A stretch of 61,010 nt of DNA from Gammaproteobacteria bacterium (GTDB taxonomy: Bacteria; Pseudomonadota; Gammaproteobacteria; UBA1113): assembly GCA_020051155.1 (NCBI GenBank), contig JAGVJK010000008.1:1-61010 (forward strand), given 5' to 3'. The stretch's first letter is position 1. Each line of letters opens with the position of its first letter. Both the position numbers and the translations under genes were made by a program. Below the pieces are notes generated by a model. It made no database searches. It had not been told where the DNA came from and saw only the letters and a list, made by a program, of their open reading frames with translations. Shown here in pieces: positions 38,064 to 47,730 of the stretch.

Positions 38064-41000
38064 CTATCTGCAAGAGAAAGGAGCCCAACATCGACTTGAG
38101 CTTCGTTCTGGCGCATTCACAGGCCGCCTTGAACGAGAAGCGATGTCTCGAAGACCACTTTCCACATCATCATCAGAATCCTCTGTCTCTTCTTGTCTAT
38201 CATCTAAAAATGGGGCCGACATATCGCCCAACTCTGCATCTTGCCCAACGCTGCCGCCCCTCATTCCCTCAATCTTTCGATTGATGCTTTCTTCGGGTGT
38301 TAGCATAGAGCGCGAGAACTCTCCACCTACTTCACCTATCCCGTCATAGCGATGTGCTATGCTGATAGCCCTATTATTACGCTCTTCCGCTAATCTATCT
38401 TTTTGCTCAAGCTTTTCTTGTCGAAGTAAATGTAAATAATGTCGCTCTTCATCAATCGACGCTGCATTTGCCTGAAAGCGTCCCCCATTCCAAGCTTGTG
38501 TGTCTAGGGACTTGCTTCTAGTTTCAATATGTTGTAATTCTGCCTGTATTAAATAGAGCTTCTCATCTTCTCCAGCAAGAGCACCATAAAGTGGGTCTTC
38601 ATAATACCCAGTGTGTAAGATTCGGTATGCGGCCAGCGTATTTTCATGGATGTATTGTTCTATTTTGCCAATCAACTCAGCATAGGACACACCGTCCGTA
38701 TTACCTTTCAGATATTTTGCTAGATCATCAATCAGTGCTTCGGGCGTCTTCGGCGATGGGGATGAGAGCGACACATCCAAGTCACTGTCATCATCATCTG
38801 AGGGAGCCGAGGGCAGAGATGACGATGATGAGGATGACGGCAACAAAGATGATATGCCCATTGATGAATGCGCCATCGGTTTCGGATGTTTCACACTTTC
38901 CTTAATGCTAAGGATGGCACTTCGTATCCGCTCATTTTGCAACATCAACTCATGAGCTGTTGCATCAAGAGGACTAGCCTTTTTGATTTCCTCTATCGCC
39001 TGTTGCGCAACTTCGTTTCGATAAAGTAATGTCTGCAATGGTGAAAGCTCACCGGGAAATAAGCTCTTATCTTTTGCCGGTAATCCGGGCCCAGCTTCTG
39101 CAAATAAAATATTAGGGGAGATAATCGGTGTACGGCTCACTTCACCAATGACATTTGCAACAAACCTAACATGCCAGGAGGCAGCATAGGGAGAAAATCT
39201 AGAGGGCCATGTTTTGGATAGAAAAACTCGAACATCTTCATATTTGGCGATTAGAAAACGCCACATAGAGGTCAAAAGAGCTGTGGAATTTAAACTGCCA
39301 GCTGTGAAATCGGAAAAAAGAAAAAACATCCATCCCATGATGAGTCCTTCTTCTGTTCCATCATTTTCAGTCTTGGAAGCCAATCTTGCTGCTGCCAACC
39401 CCGATGAATAGGAACACACTAGCAACACGAGAACTAATAAACCGAGACCAGCGCGAACCGCATAATTCCCGAACTTTTGTAGCTTCTGGTTACCTTCTGG
39501 TTTGGAAAAAGGAGCCATGGATGCGACATAGTCATAACCTTCCCCCCATAAACTGAGAAAATATCTAACCGCCATAAAACCAAAAAACAATACCATGAAT
39601 TTAGACAAATATGTCATTGCGCCAAAGGTTTCTCCAGCGGGCTCATCATCGAGAAAACTTGTCATTTTTCTTTCTACATACGGGTAATACCAGATAACTG
39701 CCACTGCCATAAACAGCACCATTCCGAAAGCAATACCTCGCTCGAGGCCTCTATTCATACGAGGTGGCAAGGCTCCGGTGTTTGCCACAGATTGCCGCAA
39801 ACTTTCTTCTGAGCCTCGAGACTGCGTTAATTGCGCCAAGGCTGTTACAACCTTAACTCGCTGAGGTAAGGTCATAGCATCACAAGCTCTCCAAGCTCGC
39901 TCAAAGGTCGGGAATATAGGCAGTTGCTCAATCTGAAAAACAGTCTTCAACATCGTGACCGTCAACTCTCGATCCTTCGGGTTTGACAAGCGCGCCATTA
40001 ATACTTCTAATGGCCTTGCCTCGCGCAAAAAAGCCTCGCGATACAACCTTGGATCGGTTAATGCCAACAGATAAGCAGTAGAGGTCACGCTGCTATTAAC
40101 ATTAATCGGAAAATTACCCGCAATATTGGGAAATCCCACTGTAATCATGCTTATCAAAGTCATATCAGCGTAAGACTCTATTCCTGCTTTATCCAACCCA
40201 ACGGCTAAATTGTAGATGGACGAAGCGCCCCCTACAGCAAGGGTGAGCGTGAAAAAAAGAGCCGCTAACACGCCTCGAGGTGTTCTTGGAAATTTTTTGA
40301 GGAAAGACAGAAAGTAAGGTAAAGCCATCATGGCTTCCCAAGCATTTTTCCCAGACAATGTCATGTTAGCCCAAATAACACAGACATTAACGAAATGCAC
40401 AAAATCTTGTGCAGCGAGCGGCAAGCCAGACACGTCTAAACGCGGCGTGTCTTCGCCAGCAGCATTTTGAATACGTGGGATATCATTGGGATTTAATCCT
40501 AATAATTGCACAGCGCCTTGTTGCCCAGCTGTGCTCAACGCGAAGCCAGAATAAGCACCTGCTCCTGCCACAACAAGAGAGAAAAGCCCATAAAAAATCT
40601 TTGCGCACTTATACAGACAATGTGAAGCACTTGAATCCGCTGCGCCAGCTAGGGCCAATGCTTCAGTAAGCCACTCTGAATGGAGTCCGAATAAATTGTC
40701 ATTATATTGGGAGGGGGAAGACAAAGACTCTGTAGCAAACGCTGCAAGACGTCGAGTAGACGCCAGCAACGGCGCATCCTCTGGGAAAGTTGTGTGGTCT
40801 AAAAAAAGATTGATGGCCTCTGGTAGTGTCATGCCTGTTGAGATGGCAAGCGGTATCGGAAGAATATCACCTGAAGAAGACGCGGATGGCGGTGGAGGGG
40901 ATGTAATCGGGGATATAGGATTAGGATAACGTTCTCCCGTAGGAGGAGTAAGAGCGAAGTCTCTGGAATCTAGATTAGGAGCTGCGCTGGGAGTAACAAA

Positions 41001-41066
41001 CATTAAATCAGGGCCACTTGAACTACCCATTTCATATCCTGATTTTTCATATACTGAATCACTCAT
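38064..41066 (-). CDS. large multi-pass membrane protein, tandem paralogue B
   Basis: This 1,000-residue protein is of unrecognised family. A Ser/Pro-rich N-terminus (1-100) precedes about eight hydrophobic helices spread over residues 150-620, for example FYGLFSLVVAGAGAYSGFAL, GMVLFMAVAVIWYYPYV and AGLGLLVLVLLVCSYSSG. Residues 650-1000 are polar and charged, with a poly-Ser/Asp stretch (SSSSSSS, DDDDSD) and a coiled-coil-like LHLLRQEKLEQKDRLAEERNN. It ends RRPVNAPERSSSR. The frame opens with TTG at 41087; ATG at 41066 is preferred, but its ribosome site is weak. The upstream gene (41404-44322) has the same helix layout, ACD-LPQRVKVV versus LQRLSGADRVRVV, and a P-x-NAP-x-R ending. Possibly a secreted, host-membrane-inserted protein; function unknown. 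Confidence 0.75.
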   Translation of the reverse strand: MSDSVYEKSGYEMGSSSGPDLMFVTPSAAPNLDSRDFALTPPTGERYPNPISPITSPPPPSASSSGDILPIPLAISTGMTLPEAINLFLDHTTFPEDAPLLASTRRLAAFATESLSSPSQYNDNLFGLHSEWLTEALALAGAADSSASHCLYKCAKIFYGLFSLVVAGAGAYSGFALSTAGQQGAVQLLGLNPNDIPRIQNAAGEDTPRLDVSGLPLAAQDFVHFVNVCVIWANMTLSGKNAWEAMMALPYFLSFLKKFPRTPRGVLAALFFTLTLAVGGASSIYNLAVGLDKAGIESYADMTLISMITVGFPNIAGNFPINVNSSVTSTAYLLALTDPRLYREAFLREARPLEVLMARLSNPKDRELTVTMLKTVFQIEQLPIFPTFERAWRACDAMTLPQRVKVVTALAQLTQSRGSEESLRQSVANTGALPPRMNRGLERGIAFGMVLFMAVAVIWYYPYVERKMTSFLDDEPAGETFGAMTYLSKFMVLFFGFMAVRYFLSLWGEGYDYVASMAPFSKPEGNQKLQKFGNYAVRAGLGLLVLVLLVCSYSSGLAAARLASKTENDGTEEGLIMGWMFFLFSDFTAGSLNSTALLTSMWRFLIAKYEDVRVFLSKTWPSRFSPYAASWHVRFVANVIGEVSRTPIISPNILFAEAGPGLPAKDKSLFPGELSPLQTLLYRNEVAQQAIEEIKKASPLDATAHELMLQNERIRSAILSIKESVKHPKPMAHSSMGISSLLPSSSSSSSLPSAPSDDDDSDLDVSLSSPSPKTPEALIDDLAKYLKGNTDGVSYAELIGKIEQYIHENTLAAYRILHTGYYEDPLYGALAGEDEKLYLIQAELQHIETRSKSLDTQAWNGGRFQANAASIDEERHYLHLLRQEKLEQKDRLAEERNNRAISIAHRYDGIGEVGGEFSRSMLTPEESINRKIEGMRGGSVGQDAELGDMSAPFLDDRQEETEDSDDDVESGLRDIASRSRRPVNAPERSSSRCWAPFSCR

Positions 41067-41213
41067 AATTATGGCTTCTTTTAACAAATTTTAAAAAAAA
41101 CAAAACTTGTAAGACAGTCCAGTCCCACATGCTCTCCCAAATCTTGTTAAAAATCCTTCTTCGCTTGCGAATGCAATTCTCAGCGCCGCGTGGAAATATT
41201 CTTTTTCTATATA

Positions 41214-41277
41214 CGGCTTGAAATTTTTTGCTCTGACACGGCAAACATACTAACAAAAAGCAAATTAAATGTACAGG
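41214..41277 (-). promoter_or_regulatory. conserved upstream motifs of paralogue B
   Basis: On the minus strand CCTGTACATTTAAT (41264-41277) and TTTCAAGCCG (41214-41223) recur in the upstream region of paralogue A. TAGTATG between them may be a -10. The whole 41067-41361 gap holds no gene. Confidence 0.4.
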
Positions 41278-41361
41278 TTTATTTTTTATTTTATGTGCGT
41301 ATTTTCTGGGGAAAATTTGCCTTTTTTAGTGAGAAAGATTCTCAATGAGGCTGATAAAATT

Positions 41362-41392
41362 ATCAAGCGACATCAGCACGATGTCGCTTGAT
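41362..41392 (-). terminator. hairpin after paralogue A
   Basis: TCAAGCGACATC-agcac-GATGTCGCTTGA is a 12-bp perfect stem 12 nt after the stop at 41404, followed on the minus strand by TAATTTT. It probably ends the paralogue A transcript. Confidence 0.7.
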
Positions 41393-41403
41393 TAGAGGTA
41401 TTG

Positions 41404-44322
41404 TTAGCGATTTTGGGGGCTCAAACAATTCCTGAGGCTCGTCGCGAGAGAGGAAGGCTTTCTACGAGGAGCATTTGCAGGACCTCTCTCATGTTGAATC
41501 TCCTCTTCGTCACTTTCACTATCTGAGGGGGCCCCTGGCCTTGGCCAACAACCTGAGCTATTGCCCGCGACACTTGGCATTTCCGTCGTTTCGTTGTTGT
41601 TACGAATTACTTCATAGCCAGATGAAGCCTGCGGACAAATTGACGACCAGAAACTACTTGAGCCTCCATTTGCTTGGCCCGCTTCAAGATCGGAATAGCC
41701 ATCAAAGAACTCGAGGGTGTCCTCAAAAGCTTGTTGTTGCGTTCCGCGTGGATCTAGATGCCGCTGATTACTTTCGACCTGATCTGCAACGATGTCCATT
41801 CTCGCCTGACGTTGCTGTCTAAGTCTGAGAATCTCATGCTGTCTCTTTTGAGAAAGCATATCTAGCAATTGTGCACTGCGTCTTAAAATTTCGATTCGCT
41901 CCTCGTGTTGAGGCTCTTGTGACTCATTTTGCTGACCATAAACACGATCCACATCTGCGATTTCTCTTTTCGCAATTCCTTCTCTTGCTGCATTAAAGTC
42001 CCTATCGATTCGCGCTTTTTCAGCAGTTAATCGCACCAATTCCGCATCGGTATTTGGATCGGTGGCCGTAGCAACGCCTAGAGTTGCAGCCCAGCGATCA
42101 TCTTCGAAACGGCAACGGTACACTTCGTCTAAAGAGGTATGCTGACGTAGCGATGTAATCATTAAAATAGTGGCTCGCATGTGAGGAGCATTGAGTTCTT
42201 TTTCCGTTGTTGGTAAAGGTTCACCTAACTGGGCAGCTGTGATATAGCCAATGATTTCCGTTCCTCTCTGATCTGAACGCATAGTCCTATATTGTAATTT
42301 AGGCTCGCTAGTACCAGCGCCAGTCGTATGAAATTGAACATACAGCACATTGTATTTATTAATCTGTGGCCATTCACAATCAACAATCACAAAAGGATAT
42401 CGATCAAAGACCACCTCTTCAGATAGGGTATAAATCGCTCGATAGGAGCCGAGTGTATCATCTACAAAATAACCAGGCTCATTAGGGTAATATCCTTCAA
42501 TTGTTTCAGGAGAAAAACAACGTTGCGCTTTTTGAATACACCAATACACTATATTCCAAAATCCTCTATCTAGCCCGTATACCCAATCTGCGATACCCAC
42601 ACGATTTACAAAAAACGCCATGGAAAAAGACAATACGAAGGAATTCCAAGAACCAACACTGTAATCACCAGGCTCATTGTTTTCGCTAAATAACTCTTGA
42701 CCACCCACACCGCCATTTGAGAAAGATGAAAATAATGCCGTCGCAAAAATCACTGTCTCACAAAGCGCAATCAATATTCTTTGTGCGAGCGTATATTTCT
42801 TCATATATCGCTCCCACTTTTCATCCCTGGAAAAAAGTGAGGTCGCTGTTACAAACAAACCGCATCCAAACAAAAGCCATGAGGCGATACTAGAACTTAA
42901 CGTGTAATTAAGCGCTTCCATGATGGGGTAGGTACGACCTGCACCGGACAAATATAAAAGGGAGTTTTCCCAGACATACTTGCCTGTGGCAATCGTGCCA
43001 ACCGCTGCTACCGTTAACGTGGTACCTGCTAACCCTCGCTCTACAGTGCAAGATGGAGAGCGAGTTTTTCCGAAGCTCTCTCCAAATGCTTGTACGACTC
43101 TCACTCGGTCTGCGCCTGAAAGACGTTGTAAAGCTTCATATGCTATTTTATAACTTGTCGTTGCAGGAAGAGAAAATGTATCAATTAAGTAAGCACGAAA
43201 GGCATTCCGACTCAAAATGTCAATAATCGGTGCTGTTTTTGAAGCTGTTGTGACTACACGCTCCATCGCACCTTGGAAACCGCTTCGCAATCGCTGCAGC
43301 AACCAGCACAAGACTCGATAAGCACCATAAGCATTGATCAATCCATTAATAACAAAACTATCATCTGCGACCGCTTCTGTTCCTAAAGAAACTTTCTGTG
43401 CATCTCTTGCGAACAGATGACCTAAGACACCTGTAATCAAAGCTCTTGCCTGATTATAGGGATTGATCGCTGTAATATAGTTGAAGGAACCTGACTCAAA
43501 ACCACAATATAAAGCAAACATCATGAGTCCGACTTTGAGCGGTTCTCGTTTTATCAGTGCCAAAATGGATGAGGGTAAATTCTTGAGAGATTCTTTGAGC
43601 TCTGCATCGGTATCCGGTGGAGACAGAGTGGATTTAACCACAGCTTGCGCCCACTCCGCACCTAATCCTAAATTAGCGCCAACGGATGAGCCTCTAACAA
43701 TATTACGAATCCATGGCAACGCTTCTTTCCCTAGCCCAAGACCGATACAAAACCAAATCCAGCCACTATCACTAAAATCCCAGTAAGGAATCGCTGAGAC
43801 AATGCCTCCAAAAAACGCAACCCCACCAGCAGCATTCGCCACAACCTTCAACGCACCTGTCCATGTCCATGGGCATTCATACCAGCTAGTATTGCCTTGA
43901 GCTTCAAGTCGTTGGGCTTCGCCTACTGCTTCCTGTAGCAGCTTCGTAAGATGTGGATAAAGTTCTTTTACAGTTTGACCTAGGAGAATATATTCATCTC
44001 TAAAATGCTTTTTTTCACTGGGTGTGGATGGAGGAATATAATAGCCACGATTATCTTTATCGCTCACTAGAGGTCTCGTCAGTTGATCAGCCTGGATTTC
44101 TTTATACCTATGACGTTGTATTTCTGAGGCCACTTTGCTAAAAGGAGAAAGTTCTGGAGCTGTGTGACTTGTGCTTGGATTCATTACATTATGAAGATGC
44201 CTATCATCATCGCTAGAGGTATCGGTATCAACGCTAATAGCGCAAGGATTAATCTGCTGAGAATCAAGAGACTCTTCAGAATTATCTCCATCAAAAAAAA
44301 GTTCATCTCCGCTACTACTCAT
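41404..44322 (-). CDS. large multi-pass membrane protein, tandem paralogue A
   Basis: This 972-residue protein is of unrecognised family. An acidic, Ser-rich N-terminus (SSSGDELFFDGDNSEESLDS) is followed by about eight hydrophobic helices between residues 155 and 600, for example GLMMFALYCGFESGSFNY, TTLTVAAVGTIATGKYVW and SSIASWLLFGCGLFVTATSL. A polar C-terminal region follows. It contains a long charged helix (RIEILRRSAQLLDML, then RLRQQRQARMD) and a Ser-rich tail with RGPANAPRRKPSS. GAGAGG lies upstream of the ATG. The layout, the LSGADRVRVVQAF motif, VERGLAG and the tail match paralogue B loosely, so the pair arose by an old tandem duplication. No catalytic motif is visible. Confidence 0.78.
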   Translation of the reverse strand: MSSSGDELFFDGDNSEESLDSQQINPCAISVDTDTSSDDDRHLHNVMNPSTSHTAPELSPFSKVASEIQRHRYKEIQADQLTRPLVSDKDNRGYYIPPSTPSEKKHFRDEYILLGQTVKELYPHLTKLLQEAVGEAQRLEAQGNTSWYECPWTWTGALKVVANAAGGVAFFGGIVSAIPYWDFSDSGWIWFCIGLGLGKEALPWIRNIVRGSSVGANLGLGAEWAQAVVKSTLSPPDTDAELKESLKNLPSSILALIKREPLKVGLMMFALYCGFESGSFNYITAINPYNQARALITGVLGHLFARDAQKVSLGTEAVADDSFVINGLINAYGAYRVLCWLLQRLRSGFQGAMERVVTTASKTAPIIDILSRNAFRAYLIDTFSLPATTSYKIAYEALQRLSGADRVRVVQAFGESFGKTRSPSCTVERGLAGTTLTVAAVGTIATGKYVWENSLLYLSGAGRTYPIMEALNYTLSSSIASWLLFGCGLFVTATSLFSRDEKWERYMKKYTLAQRILIALCETVIFATALFSSFSNGGVGGQELFSENNEPGDYSVGSWNSFVLSFSMAFFVNRVGIADWVYGLDRGFWNIVYWCIQKAQRCFSPETIEGYYPNEPGYFVDDTLGSYRAIYTLSEEVVFDRYPFVIVDCEWPQINKYNVLYVQFHTTGAGTSEPKLQYRTMRSDQRGTEIIGYITAAQLGEPLPTTEKELNAPHMRATILMITSLRQHTSLDEVYRCRFEDDRWAATLGVATATDPNTDAELVRLTAEKARIDRDFNAAREGIAKREIADVDRVYGQQNESQEPQHEERIEILRRSAQLLDMLSQKRQHEILRLRQQRQARMDIVADQVESNQRHLDPRGTQQQAFEDTLEFFDGYSDLEAGQANGGSSSFWSSICPQASSGYEVIRNNNETTEMPSVAGNSSGCWPRPGAPSDSESDEEEIQHERGPANAPRRKPSSLATSLRNCLSPQNR

Positions 44323-44442
44323 AACCTACAACCTCTCAAAAAAATTAATAAAAAACCACACCTTGCAAACGCGTCAATGCATTTGCAAAACTACATAACT
44401 GAAATATTTTGCTATTTCAAAGGTCCTTTTTAGCCGAAAATG

Positions 44443-44554
44443 CGGCTTGAAACCGTGAACGCTAACGGATTTATTCTGATAGTTAGCAACGGATTTTCCT
44501 GCTGACAATAATGTCAACTATCGACTCTACCAAAACGAACATTAGATGTACAGC
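44443..44554 (-). promoter_or_regulatory. conserved upstream motifs of paralogue A
   Basis: On the minus strand GCTGTACATCTAAT (44541-44554) and TTTCAAGCCG (44443-44452) match the motifs upstream of paralogue B, but are 98 rather than 50 nt apart. The gap 44323-44568 has no gene. It also contains two ACGGATTT copies and a GCTAAC / GTTAGC hairpin. Confidence 0.4.
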
Positions 44555-44568
44555 TTTATTTTAAAGTT

Positions 44569-45147
44569 TTAGTGTAAAGATTCACCCCAATGTGTTGTTT
44601 TCAATGACATACCTTGGCTAGCCTGCTGTAACACCTGTAAGGCTTGTTGCGAGCCAGTGGCGCTCCATAGGGCTTGAGCTTGGAGTGGGGTTAGTATTGA
44701 AGGGGCTCCGTGCAGGGTGCGAGTTGCCAGTAACACATCCATTAATAAGACAAATTCATGGCATAAAGCCGCATATAATCGATTAAATTCACTATTAGCC
44801 AGATCGCCGAGTAACCCATAGGCGCTACGGCCTAAATCCACATAATAATGAATCGAGACCCGTTGTCGTTGCGAACGACCAGGGAAAAAACCGGAAAATA
44901 AGAGGCATTTATCGCCAACATCTCGTAAATGATCCCGTCGTAGTGCCCCCCTCTCATCGATACTTTGTAAATAATCCGGGGCTAAGGCGCGAGAAAATAA
45001 GGTTGGATCGGCAGAAAAGCGCATTAAAAGCATGATAAGGTAGCTTTTTAATTCCTCATCCACGGCAACACCGCTTGCAACCACAGCATCTTCGATCAAA
45101 GCATGCCATTGTGCTTGTGATGTTGGTTGTAAGGATAAACTGCTCAT
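44569..45147 (-). CDS. conserved hypothetical protein, all-helical
   Basis: The 192-residue protein has a conserved-looking core: LIMLLMRFSADPTLFSRALA, DHLRDVGDKCLLFSGFFPG, RVSIHYYVDLGRSAYGLLGD. I associate these with a conserved gammaproteobacterial hypothetical family without known function. There are no membrane segments and no catalytic motif that I can name. The open frame continues upstream to 45291, but that part translates the GC-rich inverted repeat (MGPRLRGDD, a typical repeat-derived peptide). AAGGAGG lies 7 nt before the ATG at 45147, so the start is secure. It is divergent from typA. Confidence 0.8.
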   Translation of the reverse strand: MSSLSLQPTSQAQWHALIEDAVVASGVAVDEELKSYLIMLLMRFSADPTLFSRALAPDYLQSIDERGALRRDHLRDVGDKCLLFSGFFPGRSQRQRVSIHYYVDLGRSAYGLLGDLANSEFNRLYAALCHEFVLLMDVLLATRTLHGAPSILTPLQAQALWSATGSQQALQVLQQASQGMSLKTTHWGESLH

Positions 45148-45240
45148 CTTGAACCTCCTTAAAGGACCCTCATCCGCCTCTCTACAAGAGACAAAAATGC
45201 AGAGCCCTTTCACATTAGAGAATGTGGCCTCACACACATT

Positions 45241-45324
45241 GTCATCCCCGCGCAGGCGGGGACCCATTTTCATAGCAAGCTCGGAGCGCATGTAGAAATG
45301 GGTCCCCGCCTGCGCGGGGATGAC
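45241..45324. repeat. GC-rich inverted repeat, 29-nt perfect arms
   Basis: Arms at 45241-45269 and 45296-45324 are exact complements and contain GTCATCCCCGCGCAGG and GGACCC. The arms are much more GC-rich than their surroundings. This sequence type is a widespread bacterial intergenic repeat. It lies between divergent typA and the conserved hypothetical gene. Confidence 0.85.
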
Positions 45325-45464
45325 AGATGGGGGGGTTTTTGTCCCCCGTGAAAGCGACCCGCTCTACAGACATATCATTTCCGAATCACAGCAAAAACTC
45401 GTTTTTATCCCCTATTTTTAAGATGCCTTTTTTATAAGCATAGCTAATTACCTCCTAAGTGTTA

Positions 45465-45470
45465 TATAAT
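45465..45470 (+). promoter_or_regulatory. typA -10 box
   Basis: TATAAT lies 41 nt before the typA ATG, in GTTATATAATGTT. No good -35 is seen at 16-18 bp. Confidence 0.4.
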
Positions 45471-45511
45471 GTTCCCCTTTTATCAGCGACCTTTATCGAG
45501 ACAAACAGACC

Positions 45512-47326
45512 ATGACCATTGAATCAATTCGTAATATTGCTATTATCGCCCACGTCGACCACGGTAAAACTACCCTGATTGACGGGCTTTTACGCCAATC
45601 CGGGACCTTAAGCACACATGGCAAACAAGGCACCCGGATCATGGATTCCAATCCCTTAGAGCAAGAGCGCGGGATTACCATTCTCGCAAAAAATACTGCG
45701 CTTAAATGGCAGGATTACCGAATTAATATCGTCGACACCCCCGGCCATGCCGATTTCGGTGGTGAAGTGGAACGCGTATTGTCGATGGTTGACTCCGTTT
45801 TATTGTTAGTCGACGCTGTGGATGGCCCTATGCCACAAACACGTTTCGTTACACAAAAAGCTTTCGCGCAAGGATTAAATCCCATTGTGGTGATCAACAA
45901 AATCGATCGTCCCAGTGCGCGTCCTGATTGGGTAATCGATCAAGTCTTCGATTTATTTGATGACTTAGGCGCAACGGAAAAACAATTAGATTTCCCTATC
46001 GTCTATGCCTCCGCCTTAGAAGGCTATGCCACTCTCGATTTAAAACATCCTAATGCTGATTTACAACCATTGTTTGAAGCGATTGTACGTCACACCCCCG
46101 CACCGAATGTGGATCATGACGGTCCTTTGCAATTACAAATCAGTACGCTGGATTATTCTTCTTATGTTGGCGCCATTGGTATCGGTCGCATTCGTCGCGG
46201 TACGTTGCGTGCCAACATGCCAGTGGTCGTCGTCGATAGCGAAGATAAAAAACGCCAAGGCCGCGTCTTACAAGTCTTTAGTTATCTAGGTCTTGAGCGC
46301 ATTGAAACACAAGAAGCGAAAGCCGGTGACATTGTCGCCGTCACAGGTATCGATAACTTATTTATTTCTGACACATTGTGTGATCCTGCTTGCGTTGAAG
46401 CGTTACCTGCGCTCACCGTGGATGAACCTACCGTCACGATGAACTTTTTAGTGAATAAATCCCCCTTTGCCGGCAAAGAAGGTAAATACTTAACGAGCCG
46501 TCAAATTAAAGAACGCTTAGAGAAAGAACTCATTCACAACGTGGCCTTACGCGTGGAAGAAACTGGTGATCCCGATAAATTCTTAGTGTCTGGTCGTGGT
46601 GAATTACATTTATCAATTCTTATTGAAACCATGCGTCGTGAAGGTTATGAATTAGCACTGTCACGTCCTGAAGTGATCATGCGCGAAGTAGATGGCGTCA
46701 TGATGGAGCCCTATGAAACCGTTACCTTGGATATCGAACAAGAACACCAAGGTGCCATCATGGAACGCTTAGGTTTGCGTCGCGGCGAATTAAAAAACAT
46801 GCAACCCGATAGCAAAGGTCGCGTGCGTTTAGATTATGTGATGCCTACCCGCGGACTCATCGGTTTTCACACAGAATTTTTAACCACCACCTCTGGCACC
46901 GGGATCATGCATCACGTGTTTGATCATTACGGTCCAGCAAAACCTGGTAAATTAGCTCAACGCCAAAATGGTGTGATGATCGCAAACTGTTTATGCAAAG
47001 TCGTGGGTTATGCCCTGTGGAACTTGCAAGAGCGCGGACGCATGATGGTAGCGCCACAAACACCAGCCTATGAAGGCATGATCGTCGGGATTCACTCTCG
47101 TGAAAACGACTTAGTGGTCAACGTTGCAAAGGCAAAACAATTAACGAACGTACGTGCCTCCGGCTCTGATGAAAACATCATGTTAACACCGCCGATCAAA
47201 ATGACCTTAGAGCAAGCCTTAGAATTTATTGAAGATGATGAGCTCGTAGAAGTCACTCCACAAAGCATTCGTTTACGTAAAAAGTTTTTGCTTGAACATG
47301 AACGCAAACGTGCTGGTCGTGAATAA
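45512..47326 (+). CDS. typA: translational GTPase TypA/BipA
   Basis: TypA/BipA is a ribosome-associated GTPase needed for growth in cold and stress and for 50S assembly. The 604-residue protein has G1 [14 protein letters not shown], the switch I RGITI, G3 [17 protein letters not shown]4 NKIDRP and G5-like YASALEGYA, then EF-G-like domains and the TypA-specific C-terminus ([20 protein letters not shown]). The length is normal. The ATG opens [20 protein letters not shown] as expected, although the ribosome site is weak. It is monocistronic; a dispersed palindrome follows. Confidence 0.97.
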   Translation: MTIESIRNIAIIAHVDHGKTTLIDGLLRQSGTLSTHGKQGTRIMDSNPLEQERGITILAKNTALKWQDYRINIVDTPGHADFGGEVERVLSMVDSVLLLVDAVDGPMPQTRFVTQKAFAQGLNPIVVINKIDRPSARPDWVIDQVFDLFDDLGATEKQLDFPIVYASALEGYATLDLKHPNADLQPLFEAIVRHTPAPNVDHDGPLQLQISTLDYSSYVGAIGIGRIRRGTLRANMPVVVVDSEDKKRQGRVLQVFSYLGLERIETQEAKAGDIVAVTGIDNLFISDTLCDPACVEALPALTVDEPTVTMNFLVNKSPFAGKEGKYLTSRQIKERLEKELIHNVALRVEETGDPDKFLVSGRGELHLSILIETMRREGYELALSRPEVIMREVDGVMMEPYETVTLDIEQEHQGAIMERLGLRRGELKNMQPDSKGRVRLDYVMPTRGLIGFHTEFLTTTSGTGIMHHVFDHYGPAKPGKLAQRQNGVMIANCLCKVVGYALWNLQERGRMMVAPQTPAYEGMIVGIHSRENDLVVNVAKAKQLTNVRASGSDENIMLTPPIKMTLEQALEFIEDDELVEVTPQSIRLRKKFLLEHERKRAGRE

Positions 47327-47387
47327 TTAACATTTGCTGAATTACGCACTTAAAAGTAGTCGCGCTCTTCTGCAGAGAACAAAAATT

Positions 47388-47625
47388 CATAGATGCTGAA
47401 TTTCTAGTGAAGATATCTTTAAAGAGTGCCTTCTCCCCTTGAGGGAGAAGGTGCCCAACGGGCGGATGAGGGGTGATCAACTTCAGGTAAAATACTTTTT
47501 TGAAGTTAACTATTAGATACCCCTCATCCGGCCTTCGGCCACCTTCTCCCTCAAGGGGAGAAGGTACTCTTTACGTGTTTTTTCAATCACTCTTACATTT
47601 ATTCATTTTTGCCCTCTTCAAAGGT
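47388..47625. repeat. dispersed palindromic element, copy 3
   Basis: It has the same core arms and flanks as copies 1 and 2 (catagatgctgaatttctagtg on the left, tttttcaatcactcttacat on the right). It lies in the typA to pip-homologue gap 47327-47730, which has no gene. Confidence 0.85.
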
Positions 47626-47730
47626 AATCGCGCCAAATAAGCAGAGAGAATACCTAGCTATAGCTGGCAATTTGCGTTACATTACGACATTATACAGACA
47701 AAGGACACTATTTAAGGCTATAATTTAATC

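Noticed and set aside
45148..45291. Upstream extension of the conserved hypothetical gene containing MGPRLRGDD
   Set aside because: This is translated GC-rich inverted repeat. A perfect AAGGAGG site marks the ATG at 45147.
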